A DNA stretch of 64,000 nt from Candidatus Methanoperedens sp. BLZ2 (lineage in GTDB: Archaea; Halobacteriota; Methanosarcinia; Methanosarcinales; Methanoperedenaceae): NCBI RefSeq assembly GCF_002487355.1, contig NZ_NTMG01000062.1, positions 1-64,000 of the forward strand, given 5' to 3'. Position 1 is the first letter of the stretch. Every line of letters starts with the position of its first letter. Of the stretch, positions 43,638 to 52,765 are shown in pieces. Below the pieces are notes generated by a model that made no database searches, had not been told where the DNA came from, and worked only from the letters and a program-made list of their open reading frames with translations. A program made the position numbers and the translations under genes.

Positions 43638-46600
43638 AATAGTTCACCTCAGGGAAGCGGTATGATTGGTTACTATTCTCAAGACTGATATAATATTTCA
43701 ATATTCCCTGCATCTGCGGCGCTATCATGCCAACATACATTCCTTGTGATAGTACCATTGGAGATGGGTGCCAGACGCCATCGTCCCCATAATAGTTGAG
43801 CTTTGGCCGTTCCGCCAAACCTGAAAAATTAGCAGCTAAAAATAAAACCCCGTATTCTTTTGAAACAGATATTCCGTAAAAGACCGGAGGGCCTTCTTCG
43901 ATTTTTGGCGGCTTCATATGCTTTTTACGGTAAGAGCTTATGCCATCCACGCTCCAGGTATAGATGTTCTTGTCCCATGAACCTGCAACCACTTCCCCAT
44001 TCCCGTTGTTATTCAGATGACCTATAGCAGCAGAGGCAAATATCTTCCCTCCTGTGTGTTTGGGAAATCCTGAAAGCACAGTCCCGTCTGCCTTGAATGA
44101 ATAGACACTGCCGCTCCAGTCGCCCACAATTATCTCAAGCTGCCCGTCATTATCAAAATCTCCTGCTGATGGAGATGCCCAGAAATAATATCCGGTATAT
44201 ATCGGCCAGCCCTCCTTCAGAGCGCCGGTTGTATTGTATACATAGAGGGCATCTCCTGCAACAATGATCTCTGGTTTTCCATCGTGATCGATATCTGCCA
44301 CCAGAGGCGAAGCCACTATATAGCTTCCGGTTTTGGCGGGAAACCCGGGAAGGGGCTCACCTCTATTGTTCCATGCATATACCATGTCTGAAGCCACTAC
44401 TATATCCTGGCTTCCATCTCCGTCGATATCAATTATTCGCGGAGTTGCCCATATTGCATCCCCGGTCTTCAGGGGAAAGCCGGAAAGTTTGCTGCCATTG
44501 GTATGCCATGCATAAAGCTTTTCATCCCACGAGCCTGCTATTATCTCCGGATTCCCATCCCCGTCGAGGTCAGCAGCTACAGGAGAAGAGGAAACGAATC
44601 CCAGTGTCTCCTGAGGCCAGCCCGGTACCGTGGAGCCATTTAAATAAAAGGCGTAAACCATGCCGTCATCTGATCCGGTAACGACCTCAATCTCCCCATT
44701 TCCATCCATATCCACAATAAGTGGCTTTGAGAACACATCGCCATTCGTTGTCACGGGGAAACCGGATAAAGATGAACCGTTATACCACCAGGCATAGAGC
44801 CTGTTATCATCTGAGCCCACAAATATTATGGCTCCGCTCTTCGTGTAAGCGACGCTGGGGCTTGAGGCTATCAATCCCCAGGTCTTTGCCGGGAAACCTG
44901 GTAGTGGACTCCCATCTCTTTTCCAGACATAGAGCTTATCAGAGGCCGCTATGATCTCATTGTATCCATCCCCGTCGATATCAGCGAGAAGAGGCGAAGA
45001 AGTAATATAGCTTCCTGTACTTTTGAAAAATCCGTTAGAGAGCCTGTACACATAGACTTTTTTTGCCCCGTATCTTTGCTCCCAGCTATTCGGGTCAAGG
45101 ACCATTTCAAGCCCGGAAGCATTCGCTCCATTTTCCATTCCCGGGAATAACCTTTCAAGCTCTCCAGGCGGTGATTCCACATATATTATGTACTCCACAC
45201 CGTATTTCTCAAGGAACTTTATCCCATCATTCCTGCTTACATTTTTAAGAATTGAAGGACCGAAAAGATGAGAGGTTGCAAGCCCTGTGAAGTAAAGAGG
45301 AACCGGGGAATTGGAAATGACGCCATCGGCGCCAGTGCTGCCGACGAACTCGCCTGCCCTGATCATGGGCTGGTAAAGCGTATCCAGATTCGAGTAGAGG
45401 CTGAAATAAAAAGGAAGTGCTATGATCAGGGAGATCAGTGCAATGACTTGGAGATATTTGGTCTTTGAGAACTGTACTCCAGCAAAAATGCAAATAAGCG
45501 GTAATAAGAGGCTAAAATACCTGAAAGAACCTGTGATAAATCCTGAGGCTGTGGCAAAAAATAACAGCAAAATATAAACGAGTACAAAGGCGTAAAGACC
45601 GGCTTTTCTTATGTTTTTCCCTGCAAAGTAAAGACCCGCTGCATAGACAAGAGGCGATGAAATAAAAGAATACTCAAATATGCGTATGATGCGCCCTGTT
45701 ATGTCTGCGTTAACCGCCCCCTTTCCAATTTCGAAACTCAGTACCTCTTGACTTTGCCCAATTATGCTTTCAGGAAAAAAACCATGAAATGCGATTGAGT
45801 AGGCCGACCACACAAGGATAAAAATTAACGACGGCGCGATAAGATACCACCTCTTTTCCCTTTTTCCATAGAACAGGAAAGGCAGGGATAACCAGACCTC
45901 GTATCTTGTCGCCGCGCTCAGAAGAAAGGTTAAGCCAGCTTTTTTTTCCTTATTCTGCTGCAGGAGATACACTGTCAGGAGAAAAAAGAAAACCGCCATC
46001 GGCTCTGCATAGGATGTGGAGGAAGTGATGATCTCAAAAGGGTTAAGGGCTAAAAAAGCGGCAGCAAGAAGACCAGCCTTCTCTGAGTGCCTCTTCGCTA
46101 TCTTATATATAAGGTAGATCCCTCCAAGGGATAGCAGTATATTCATAAGCTTGAGCCAGAGTATATCCCTCCCTAACAGGAATATGACCCCTGAAGCCAT
46201 GATATGGTATCCTGGCGGCCATTTTTCCAGGGCACCCGAAATCGGGTCGGTATTGACCCCGCTTGAAGCCAGGTTTGCAGAGATAAGCCAGTGCTGATAG
46301 GGATCTTCGGAAAGGTCGCCCATTGTTGCCCTGTAGAGCCTCAAAGCCAGCGCTGTAATAAGAATTAAGGCAATGGCTAATTTTGGATACAACGAGCGTG
46401 GAATGGAGTGTAGTACAGTAAGTCCGCTGACATAGAAGTAACCAATAACATAGAGAGCAAGAAAGGGGGCCAGGAAATAACTTCCATTTTTTAATGAAAA
46501 ATAAAGCGCAATTAGAGCGTAGATACCAAGTCCTGCTTCTATGAACGTGATTATCGGAAAATTCACCCTGTATTTTTTCCCTTCCCATTCATCTGTATTT

Positions 46601-47829
46601 TTTTCGATCCCGAACTTTGGCGTGCGTTCAAATGTACTTTCACGCTTTAGCAGCGCTTCCACCACCGCCTTCGTATTGTTGGCAGAAATACCTGTTCCAA
46701 GGAATGTGAGGACAGGCAGATACTTCAAACGGCTTTTCCATCCTCCATATAAATCGCGCTGGGAGAGCGCATACATGGTTACCTGGCCAAGAGTGCCGAT
46801 TGATAAAAAATTCAAATAAAAAAATGTCGTGAAGGTTGAACTTGCAAGAAAAATCAGGGGTAAGATAAGAAGCAAGAGAATTACCATCATTGGATGGACT
46901 GCATAGTAGGTGAGGTGCACTGATGCCTGGAATTTCTTAAAAACAGGGATATTTGCAGACCACACTTCAGGCAGTAATTTTTTTGCACACTGGATCGAGC
47001 CCTTAGCCCACCTGAACTGCTGGCGCTTGAATGCATTTATCTGCACAGGCACTTCTGCGGGGCAGACCACACCGTCCAGAAAGACAAGCCTCCATCCCCG
47101 GAGCTGCGCCCTGTAACTGAGATCAAGGTCTTCGGTGAGAGTATCGTCCTGCCATCCGCCCGCGTCTTTAATTGTAGTGTTGCGCCAGATGCCGGCCGTG
47201 CCGTTGAAGTTCAGGAAAAGCCCTGAACTGTACCTTGAATTCTGCTCTATCTGGAAATGCCCGTCAATTCCGATAGCTATCGCTTTTGTGAGAAGGGAAT
47301 AGTCCTCATTGATATGCCCCCAGCGGGTTTGCACCATCCCGACTTTAGTATCTGAAAAATAGTGGATGGATTTCTTGAGAAAATCATTGTCAGGAAGGAA
47401 ATCGGAATCAAAAACAGCGATGAACTCACCAGATGCGTAATTCAGGCCATTCCTGAGCGCTCCGGCCTTATACCCATCTCTGTTCGTTCGATGTATATGA
47501 TTGATGTTACATCCCTTATTACGAAGTTCGCCAATGCATCGCTGTATAATGGCTGTAGTACCATCTGTGGAGTCGTCCAGTACCTGTATCTCAAGATTCC
47601 CCGCAGGGTAGTCCATCTGTGCAACTTTCCTGATGAGGCGCTCCACAACATAAAGTTCATTATAAACCGGAAGCTGGACAGTGACCATGGGGTAAAAGGG
47701 CAAGTTGGCTGGTTTTTCTCTCTTTTTTTTCCTGTTAAGATAAGTCAGGACAAAACAATTGCTCCCATATATGAAAAGAGTGAAAAGGACAATGATATAC
47801 ATAGCAATTATTATATCCAGCAATCTCAT
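43621..47829 (-). CDS. Giant GT2 + GT-C + FG-GAP fusion glycosyltransferase
   Basis: This 1402-residue protein joins three modules. Residues ~1-380 are a processive GT2 domain like cellulose synthase, after one helix: QVLDDSTDG, AVFDSDFLP, TEDLDLSYR and QQFRWAKGS are the D, DxD, D and QxxRW motifs. Residues ~400-880 are a polytopic GT-C domain of the ArnT/PMT kind, with the acidic loop DLSEDPYQHW near 505. Residues ~940-1285 are eight FG-GAP/VCBS repeats (ADIDGDGYNEI, VDMDGNGEIEV, ADLDGDGNPEI and others) that should form an extracellular calcium-binding propeller. It may make and transfer a surface glycan. It overlaps the genes on both sides. Confidence 0.88.
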   Translation of the reverse strand: MRLLDIIIAMYIIVLFTLFIYGSNCFVLTYLNRKKKREKPANLPFYPMVTVQLPVYNELYVVERLIRKVAQMDYPAGNLEIQVLDDSTDGTTAIIQRCIGELRNKGCNINHIHRTNRDGYKAGALRNGLNYASGEFIAVFDSDFLPDNDFLKKSIHYFSDTKVGMVQTRWGHINEDYSLLTKAIAIGIDGHFQIEQNSRYSSGLFLNFNGTAGIWRNTTIKDAGGWQDDTLTEDLDLSYRAQLRGWRLVFLDGVVCPAEVPVQINAFKRQQFRWAKGSIQCAKKLLPEVWSANIPVFKKFQASVHLTYYAVHPMMVILLLLILPLIFLASSTFTTFFYLNFLSIGTLGQVTMYALSQRDLYGGWKSRLKYLPVLTFLGTGISANNTKAVVEALLKRESTFERTPKFGIEKNTDEWEGKKYRVNFPIITFIEAGLGIYALIALYFSLKNGSYFLAPFLALYVIGYFYVSGLTVLHSIPRSLYPKLAIALILITALALRLYRATMGDLSEDPYQHWLISANLASSGVNTDPISGALEKWPPGYHIMASGVIFLLGRDILWLKLMNILLSLGGIYLIYKIAKRHSEKAGLLAAAFLALNPFEIITSSTSYAEPMAVFFFLLTVYLLQQNKEKKAGLTFLLSAATRYEVWLSLPFLFYGKREKRWYLIAPSLIFILVWSAYSIAFHGFFPESIIGQSQEVLSFEIGKGAVNADITGRIIRIFEYSFISSPLVYAAGLYFAGKNIRKAGLYAFVLVYILLLFFATASGFITGSFRYFSLLLPLICIFAGVQFSKTKYLQVIALISLIIALPFYFSLYSNLDTLYQPMIRAGEFVGSTGADGVISNSPVPLYFTGLATSHLFGPSILKNVSRNDGIKFLEKYGVEYIIYVESPPGELERLFPGMENGANASGLEMVLDPNSWEQRYGAKKVYVYRLSNGFFKSTGSYITSSPLLADIDGDGYNEIIAASDKLYVWKRDGSPLPGFPAKTWGLIASSPSVAYTKSGAIIFVGSDDNRLYAWWYNGSSLSGFPVTTNGDVFSKPLIVDMDGNGEIEVVTGSDDGMVYAFYLNGSTVPGWPQETLGFVSSSPVAADLDGDGNPEIIAGSWDEKLYAWHTNGSKLSGFPLKTGDAIWATPRIIDIDGDGSQDIVVASDMVYAWNNRGEPLPGFPAKTGSYIVASPLVADIDHDGKPEIIVAGDALYVYNTTGALKEGWPIYTGYYFWASPSAGDFDNDGQLEIIVGDWSGSVYSFKADGTVLSGFPKHTGGKIFASAAIGHLNNNGNGEVVAGSWDKNIYTWSVDGISSYRKKHMKPPKIEEGPPVFYGISVSKEYGVLFLAANFSGLAERPKLNYYGDDGVWHPSPMVLSQGMYVGMIAPQMQGILKYYISLENSNQSYRFPEVNYYELKN

Positions 47830-48764
47830 ATCCTGTCACCAAATAGAGCATAAGGCTTTTGCATTTCTGTGACCCACCTGACGCGAGAAAGTGCTTCAGG
47901 GTTGTTCCTGCGTGAGAATTGCACATATCTCCAGAGGAGATAAGAAATTTCCCTGCACATTCTTTCTCCCAGATGCGAAAGAACCCGGTTTGAATAAATA
48001 AGCCGCAATACTCTTGCGATGGATGTTCTTCTTGTCTCTACTTCCTGTGATTTTTTATTGCATATCTGAGGGAAGAAGGTCTCCAGCCAGCTGTTCTTTT
48101 CCAGTATTTTCTTGTAGAAATCAAGGCCCATAATGGGCTTTTGCCTCAGGAGTTCATAGGCCATGTATTTGTCCTGACGCACAAAGGGAAAAGCTTCCTC
48201 ATCCTCCCAGATGACGTTGATGCAGATGAGCTTGGGAAGAAAAGGAGTCCTTGATTTTCGCGCCAGGGATTTTTTCCTGTGTTTGACCGAATACTTAATG
48301 GAAAGAAGGATCCCCAGAAGATACGTTGTATACTTGCATCCATGCTCTGTGAAGATGTTAAAGTCGATGTCGTCCTCTTCGGAAAAACCCCCGGAAGCCA
48401 TAGAACCGGTTATAGCAATGCACTTGATGAAAGGGCATAGCGAAGCATATTCAGTGGAAAAGAGCATAGCTTCTGCTTCGTATCTCTCCCTTATCACTCC
48501 ATTGGAGAGAAGCTTCCTTCTGGTTTCAGAAAGAAGACCCTCACTTCCTTTCAAGCAATAGATGCCGTTCTGGTGCGATACCAAATGCATAGAAGAGAGA
48601 GTTTGCCTGACCTGCTCTTCATTTGACTCCCCATATATTAGCATCTTTGAGATATGATCCGGACACATTCCATACCCTCTCCTGTCAGCAAGATGCAGTG
48701 TAAGAAGAATTCTATCCGCAAGATTGCATTCTTTAAAATTTTCAGGAATGATTTTCCCACTCAT
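47826..48764 (-). CDS. Nucleotidyltransferase-domain protein
   Basis: The 312-residue protein has a nucleotidyltransferase site ITGSMASGGFSEEDDIDFNIF (GS followed by DxD, near residues 118-140). A winged-helix-like part precedes it and a helical C-terminal half follows. It overlaps the fusion glycosyltransferase by four bases (ATGA) and heads the three-gene operon. It may activate a sugar or modify a protein or lipid by nucleotidyl transfer, but the substrate is unknown. Confidence 0.75.
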   Translation of the reverse strand: MSGKIIPENFKECNLADRILLTLHLADRRGYGMCPDHISKMLIYGESNEEQVRQTLSSMHLVSHQNGIYCLKGSEGLLSETRRKLLSNGVIRERYEAEAMLFSTEYASLCPFIKCIAITGSMASGGFSEEDDIDFNIFTEHGCKYTTYLLGILLSIKYSVKHRKKSLARKSRTPFLPKLICINVIWEDEEAFPFVRQDKYMAYELLRQKPIMGLDFYKKILEKNSWLETFFPQICNKKSQEVETRRTSIARVLRLIYSNRVLSHLGERMCREISYLLWRYVQFSRRNNPEALSRVRWVTEMQKPYALFGDRI

Positions 48765-48855
48765 AAAACCACATTTTATTGAATTAACAATTATCCTTTA
48801 AATGTTTTGTGTTGTGTGAGCTACTCCCCGGCTAAAAGCCGGGAGCTTCCTGATT
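48765..48855 (-). repeat. IS605 right end with hairpin
   Basis: On the plus strand CTCCCCGGCTAAAAGCCGGGAG is a perfect GC hairpin at about 48822-48845, overlapping the last codons of tnpB. This is the usual RE structure from which a TnpB guide RNA (omega RNA) derives. The insertion border lies just beyond it, towards 48765. Confidence 0.5.
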
Positions 48856-50125
48856 CATAAACCGAACTTGCTCTGATGTATGGGATATTGTTCAAATATC
48901 TCAGGAACATCGAAGTATTGGCTTCAATTTCCACAGGCGTTAATTCGGTACGCACCGTACCTACTTGTTTTAATCCTTCATTTTCCATATTATCTGCTGA
49001 ATTGTGATCTCTATCCAGGATATTATTACAATTCTTATTTTTGCAAATATAAACTCGTTCATCCAGAGCTATTTCCTGAATGTTTCCGCATTTCGAGCAT
49101 GTTTTGGTTGATGGGAAATTCTTTGGTACTTCAATCAGAGTATGTACCTTTTTCTTAAGTGTGCTTATTATCCCTCCGATTGAAGTAGATAAGATTTTTC
49201 TTCCCCATATCCGTTGCCATGCTTTTAAACTCTCATCCTGAACGCATACAGTTTCATAATTGTTTTTCAGGAAGCTAACGACTTTGTTTTTAATATCTTC
49301 TTTGATATTGGTTGTTTTATCATATTCCTTATTGAGTTTGATTCTGGTCTTATTCCAATTCTTGCTATGGAGTTTCTGCTTGCTGAGTGTTCTTGCAATT
49401 CTCCGAAGTTTCGGACTGATCGGGATGGAATACTGGATTGCTATTCCCGTTCTTGAAAGCATTAATTGTCTATTAAGACCGAAATCTATTCCTACTGATT
49501 TGTTTGCATGTACTTGTTTTGTCTTTCCTTTTTCCTGATATGTCGTGATTGATAAATAATAATCACCATTTTTGTGAATCAAAGTACCATTAGCAATATC
49601 TGAATCAACAGGGATTTGCTTTAATCCAATTACTTTTAATTTCTGTTTGATTCCCTGTACACGAATATATTTTGTATTCAATATTTTATAGGTATTTCCA
49701 TATTGTTTTAGCGGGATTGATTGAATCAAACTTTTATATTTCAATTTCCCGATTTTATATCCTTTCTTTTTTCGTTCTGCTAATCCTCTGATATTGTCCT
49801 GTGTCCTGCTGAGAATACTTTGCCTCATCTGTGCTGAAAGGCATTGCAAGTCACGGATTTCAAATATATCTTTGACTTTTACTGGAACTTGATGAACATT
49901 ATCATCCATTCCAAAAATCTTATGTTGAGCTAGAATGTGATTATAGAACCATTTTGCTTCGATGAATAATCTGTTAAGGTGTGTTTTTGTTGCATTGTTG
50001 AGATGTGATTTGTCTAATTTGATTTCATAGACTTTGCAAGTCTGATTCTTTCGTTTTGCTCTTGTTGCTTTAAGGGTGGCTTTGATGGTTTCATTTTTAT
50101 TCATATTCATGTCGAACCTTAACAA
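48821..50125 (-). CDS. tnpB: TnpB RNA-guided nuclease (IS605/IS1341 type)
   Basis: The 434-residue protein has RuvC I VGIDFGLNRQL, the RuvC II region VCVQDESLKAW and a zinc finger with CSKCGN and CKNKNC. RuvC III is ILDRDHNSADNM. The C-terminus has TPVEIEANTS, common in archaeal TnpB. All catalytic acidic residues (D, E, D) are present. TnpB is an RNA-guided DNA nuclease of transposons. No tnpA is adjacent, so the element is of the IS1341 (solo tnpB) kind. It appears intact, in contrast to the remnant at 16.7 kb. Confidence 0.93.
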   Translation of the reverse strand: MLRFDMNMNKNETIKATLKATRAKRKNQTCKVYEIKLDKSHLNNATKTHLNRLFIEAKWFYNHILAQHKIFGMDDNVHQVPVKVKDIFEIRDLQCLSAQMRQSILSRTQDNIRGLAERKKKGYKIGKLKYKSLIQSIPLKQYGNTYKILNTKYIRVQGIKQKLKVIGLKQIPVDSDIANGTLIHKNGDYYLSITTYQEKGKTKQVHANKSVGIDFGLNRQLMLSRTGIAIQYSIPISPKLRRIARTLSKQKLHSKNWNKTRIKLNKEYDKTTNIKEDIKNKVVSFLKNNYETVCVQDESLKAWQRIWGRKILSTSIGGIISTLKKKVHTLIEVPKNFPSTKTCSKCGNIQEIALDERVYICKNKNCNNILDRDHNSADNMENEGLKQVGTVRTELTPVEIEANTSMFLRYLNNIPYIRASSVYESGSSRLLAGE

Positions 50126-50160
50126 TCTATATATGTGTTTAATCCTATATATTCGTTATG

Positions 50161-50206
50161 CCTAACCCTTAAAATCGAACCTTAACAATTCTTTTTTCGG
50201 GTTAGG
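50161..50206. repeat. IS605 left-end-like hairpin
   Basis: CCTAACCC (50161-50168) pairs with GGGTTAGG (50199-50206). TCGAACCTTAACAAT occurs twice nearby (50112 and 50174), the first copy overlapping the tnpB start. This fits the subterminal structure of an IS200/605 element. Confidence 0.45.
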
Positions 50207-50217
50207 TATCACACTTG

Positions 50218-50270
50218 CAAAGGGGCAATTCCTCTCCACGACTGAAGTCGGGAGCTTTCTTGCCCCTTTG
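50218..50270. repeat. Nested hairpin, IS605 end-like
   Basis: Outer arms CAAAGGGGCAA and TTGCCCCTTTG are perfect over 11 bases. An inner CTCCACGAC/GTCGGGAG stem resembles the TnpB right-end hairpin at 48822. It may be a relic of another IS605 copy or the true outer end. Confidence 0.45.
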
Positions 50271-50418
50271 AACCCTGATTGTAAGCTTTGCAGGTATAAT
50301 CACAGAAGCGCAAGGCTCGATGGCAACTTTTCTTAAAGTTGCATTTATACTGCTAATTATCCGGGCTGTGGCCTATCTGGTTTTATACTTAAATAAAAAA
50401 AGAGAACAAAAGCTGTAA
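50271..50418 (+). pseudogene. Membrane protein fragment, possibly cut by the IS
   Basis: A plus-strand frame open from 50272 encodes TLIVSFAGIITEAQGS and then, from ATG 50320, a hydrophobic helix (VAFILLIIRAVAYLVLYL) with a basic tail. It begins just where the IS-like hairpin ends, so it may be the tail of a membrane protein gene disrupted there. A 32-residue single-helix protein from ATG 50320 is the alternative. Confidence 0.35.
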
Positions 50419-50419
50419 T

Positions 50420-50848
50420 CTATTTTTTCTTCCGGTTCTCGATCTCTTTTTTAAGCCACGGACTTACATCAAGTCCATGAACAAGACTTTTCAGGTCATC
50501 CTTCAGGTTGCTGGGCTTTAATTTAATCAACCAGCCTTCTCCATATGGGTCTCCTTTTAAGAGATCAAGTTCATCCTCGATATTTTCATTTACTTCTATT
50601 ACAGTACCGGAAACAGGCGTTAATAAGCCGCCCACCCATTTTGCTGATTCAAGCGATCCGAATGCTTCTCCTGCTTCGAATTCGTCATCATCAAGGGGAA
50701 GGTCAATAAATTCTATATTTCCTGCTGCTTTTGTTCCGAAGGCATCAAGACCAACTGTAACAGTACCATTGTCTTCAATCCTTGCCCATGTGTGATCTTT
50801 AGTATAATACAATTCTTCCGGAAGATTATGTCCCTCTATTTCAACCAT
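50420..50848 (-). CDS. GcvH-like lipoyl-carrier protein (copy 1)
   Basis: The 142-residue protein has the glycine cleavage H-protein fold: YYTKDHTWARIEDNGTVTVG, LDAFG and the lipoyl site SLESAKWVGGLLTPVSG with the lysine present. The C-terminal ~25 residues are an added helical tail. No gcvP or gcvT genes are nearby. A second GcvH-like gene lies 44 bases upstream on the same strand. It may carry lipoate for glycine cleavage or for another lipoate-dependent process. Confidence 0.85.
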   Translation of the reverse strand: MVEIEGHNLPEELYYTKDHTWARIEDNGTVTVGLDAFGTKAAGNIEFIDLPLDDDEFEAGEAFGSLESAKWVGGLLTPVSGTVIEVNENIEDELDLLKGDPYGEGWLIKLKPSNLKDDLKSLVHGLDVSPWLKKEIENRKKK

Positions 50849-50892
50849 TATTTTTCCTCTTTTGTTAGGTTATTACATTGTAATATATAAAG

Positions 50893-51315
50893 TTAATTAC
50901 CAGCATATCGTTCTCGTTCTTTAGCGATCAGCCTGACATAATATCCTGTTGCTTCTTCAACTTTCATTACTTTGCTTTCATCAAATTTCCCTTTTACTTT
51001 CACGATCCACTCATTGTAAGGGTCACTATTGATAACATTCGGGTCATCCCAGAGCTTTTCATTTACTGATGTTATTTTCGTATCAAATGGAACTGATATC
51101 TGGGATACTGCCTTTATCGTTTCATATGCCACAAGCATGTCTCCTTTTTTGATTGATTCTCCTATTTCAGGAAGATCAATGTGTACGATTCCTTTGGATA
51201 ATGATTGGCCGAGTTCGGTTATTCCTATGAGTATTTCCCCATTTTCAGGCTTCAGCCATACGTGATTTTTCATGTAGTACCGATCCTCCGGGAAATCAAA
51301 CTCATATGCCTTCAT
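50893..51315 (-). CDS. GcvH-like lipoyl-carrier protein (copy 2, divergent)
   Basis: The 140-residue protein shares YMKNHVWLKPENGEILIGIT, LGQSLSKGIVHIDLP and the lipoyl region YETIKAVSQISVP with the lysine in place. It is clearly diverged from copy 1. It has a C-terminal extension that differs from copy 1. Paired GcvH-like proteins also occur as lipoate-binding proteins of sulfur metabolism, so an alternative role should be kept in mind. Confidence 0.8.
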   Translation of the reverse strand: MKAYEFDFPEDRYYMKNHVWLKPENGEILIGITELGQSLSKGIVHIDLPEIGESIKKGDMLVAYETIKAVSQISVPFDTKITSVNEKLWDDPNVINSDPYNEWIVKVKGKFDESKVMKVEEATGYYVRLIAKERERYAGN

Positions 51316-51470
51316 ATTGCCTAGAATCGAAAGAGATGTATAAAATACTTTTGCATGGATTTTTTATGATTCTTTAATGCTTCCGAAAGTCCGGTAGTTA
51401 ATTTAATTACCTGACAGGGAATTCAGAGGGGAAAAATAAAATGAAATAAAATGAAATTTGAGGACAATAA

Positions 51471-52598
51471 ATGACACAATACAAAATCCCTGTAATCCCC
51501 GGTGATGGTATCGGCCCGGAAATAATAAGAGAAGGACGAAAAGTCCTTGAAACTGCGGGTGAAAAATTCGGCTTTGATATTGAATGGATCGAATATCCGC
51601 ATGGAGCCGACCATTATCTTGAAACAGGTGAGCTGATATCCGAAGATACGCTAAAAGATCTTTCAAAATACCAGGCGATCTATTTCGGGTCAATCGGAGA
51701 TGAAAGGGTAAAGCCTGGAATACTTGAAAAAGGAATTCTCCTGAATATCAGGTTCTATTTTGATGAGTATGTAAACCTCCGTCCTGTGAAACTTCTTGAA
51801 GGAGTCTGGACCCCGTTGAAAGATAAAACTGCAAAGGATATTGACTTTGTAGTAGTGCGGGAAAATACCGAAGACTTCTATATCGGAATTGGCGGGCGTG
51901 CCAAAAAAGGGAAGAGCAAGAAAACACTTGAAGTTATAAGGAACATGTATAATGTAAAATTCGGCCTTGATATCACTTCAGATAGTGAAGAAATAGGCTA
52001 CCAGCTTGGTCTTATCAGTAAAGAAGGCACACGCAGGGTGATCCGTTATGCATTTGAGATTGCAAAGAACAGGAATAAACATCTGTCTTCAGTGGATAAG
52101 GCGAATGTATTATCTGATATCTACGGTTTCTGGCGGGAAGAATTCACGTCAATAGCTTCCGGATACCCGCAGGTAAAAACGGATTTCAATTATGTGGATG
52201 CTGTAACCATGTGGTTTGTCAAGAATCCTGAGTTTTTCGATGTAGTTGTTTCACCAAATATGTTCGGTGACATAATAACAGATCTTGGCGCAATGATCCA
52301 GGGAGGTCTTGGACTTGCTCCAGGCGGGAACATTAATCCTGAAGGCACAAGCATGTTCGAACCCATCCATGGCAGCGCGCCAAAATACAAGGGACTGAAC
52401 AAGGTTAATCCAATAGCGACCATCTGGGCAGGGGCGCTGCTTCTTGACCATCTGGGTGAAAAAGAGGCTTCCAGACAGATCGTGCAGGCTATCGAGAAAA
52501 ATATTGTTAACAATAAAATAAAAACATACGATATGGGCGGCTCAAACACGACAACTGATGTCGGGGACGATATTGCGCGATTGCTTAAGGAAATATAA
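51471..52598 (+). CDS. Isocitrate/isopropylmalate dehydrogenase family
   Basis: The 375-residue protein has the beta-decarboxylating dehydrogenase pattern: [43 protein letters not shown] and [29 protein letters not shown] follows. The substrate loop fits 3-isopropylmalate dehydrogenase or a close relative (tartrate or homoisocitrate type) rather than a standard isocitrate dehydrogenase. Leucine synthesis is the most likely pathway, but no other leu genes adjoin it. Confidence 0.85.
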   Translation: MTQYKIPVIPGDGIGPEIIREGRKVLETAGEKFGFDIEWIEYPHGADHYLETGELISEDTLKDLSKYQAIYFGSIGDERVKPGILEKGILLNIRFYFDEYVNLRPVKLLEGVWTPLKDKTAKDIDFVVVRENTEDFYIGIGGRAKKGKSKKTLEVIRNMYNVKFGLDITSDSEEIGYQLGLISKEGTRRVIRYAFEIAKNRNKHLSSVDKANVLSDIYGFWREEFTSIASGYPQVKTDFNYVDAVTMWFVKNPEFFDVVVSPNMFGDIITDLGAMIQGGLGLAPGGNINPEGTSMFEPIHGSAPKYKGLNKVNPIATIWAGALLLDHLGEKEASRQIVQAIEKNIVNNKIKTYDMGGSNTTTDVGDDIARLLKEI

Positions 52599-52620
52599 GT
52601 ATAAGGTTTTGATATATGAT

Positions 52621-52696
52621 AAAAACAACGAACTGAAACGAACACGAACGAACTCTGGCGCGTGAGTTCGTATCAGTTCGTATTTGTTCGTTGTTT
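52621..52696. repeat. Phased ACGAAC palindrome, copy 2
   Basis: AAAACAACGAAC at the left end is matched exactly by GTTCGTTGTTTT at the right end. Between them ACGAAC/GTTCGT units recur at about 10 bases on each arm, with GAACTC and GAGTTC at the tip around TGGCGCGT. It lies between the IPMDH-family gene and flpA, and resembles 25984-26050. Confidence 0.75.
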
Positions 52697-52765
52697 TAAA
52701 TTATCAGATGTTCTTTCAAAAGACTTAATGATCGATAAATTTTAAATCAAAAACAACCGCGATAA

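Noticed and set aside
43621-47829. Fusion glycosyltransferase as an assembly chimera
   Set aside because: A single uninterrupted frame of 4.2 kb with even codon use and gene overlaps at both ends argues for a real gene, though read mapping would be decisive.
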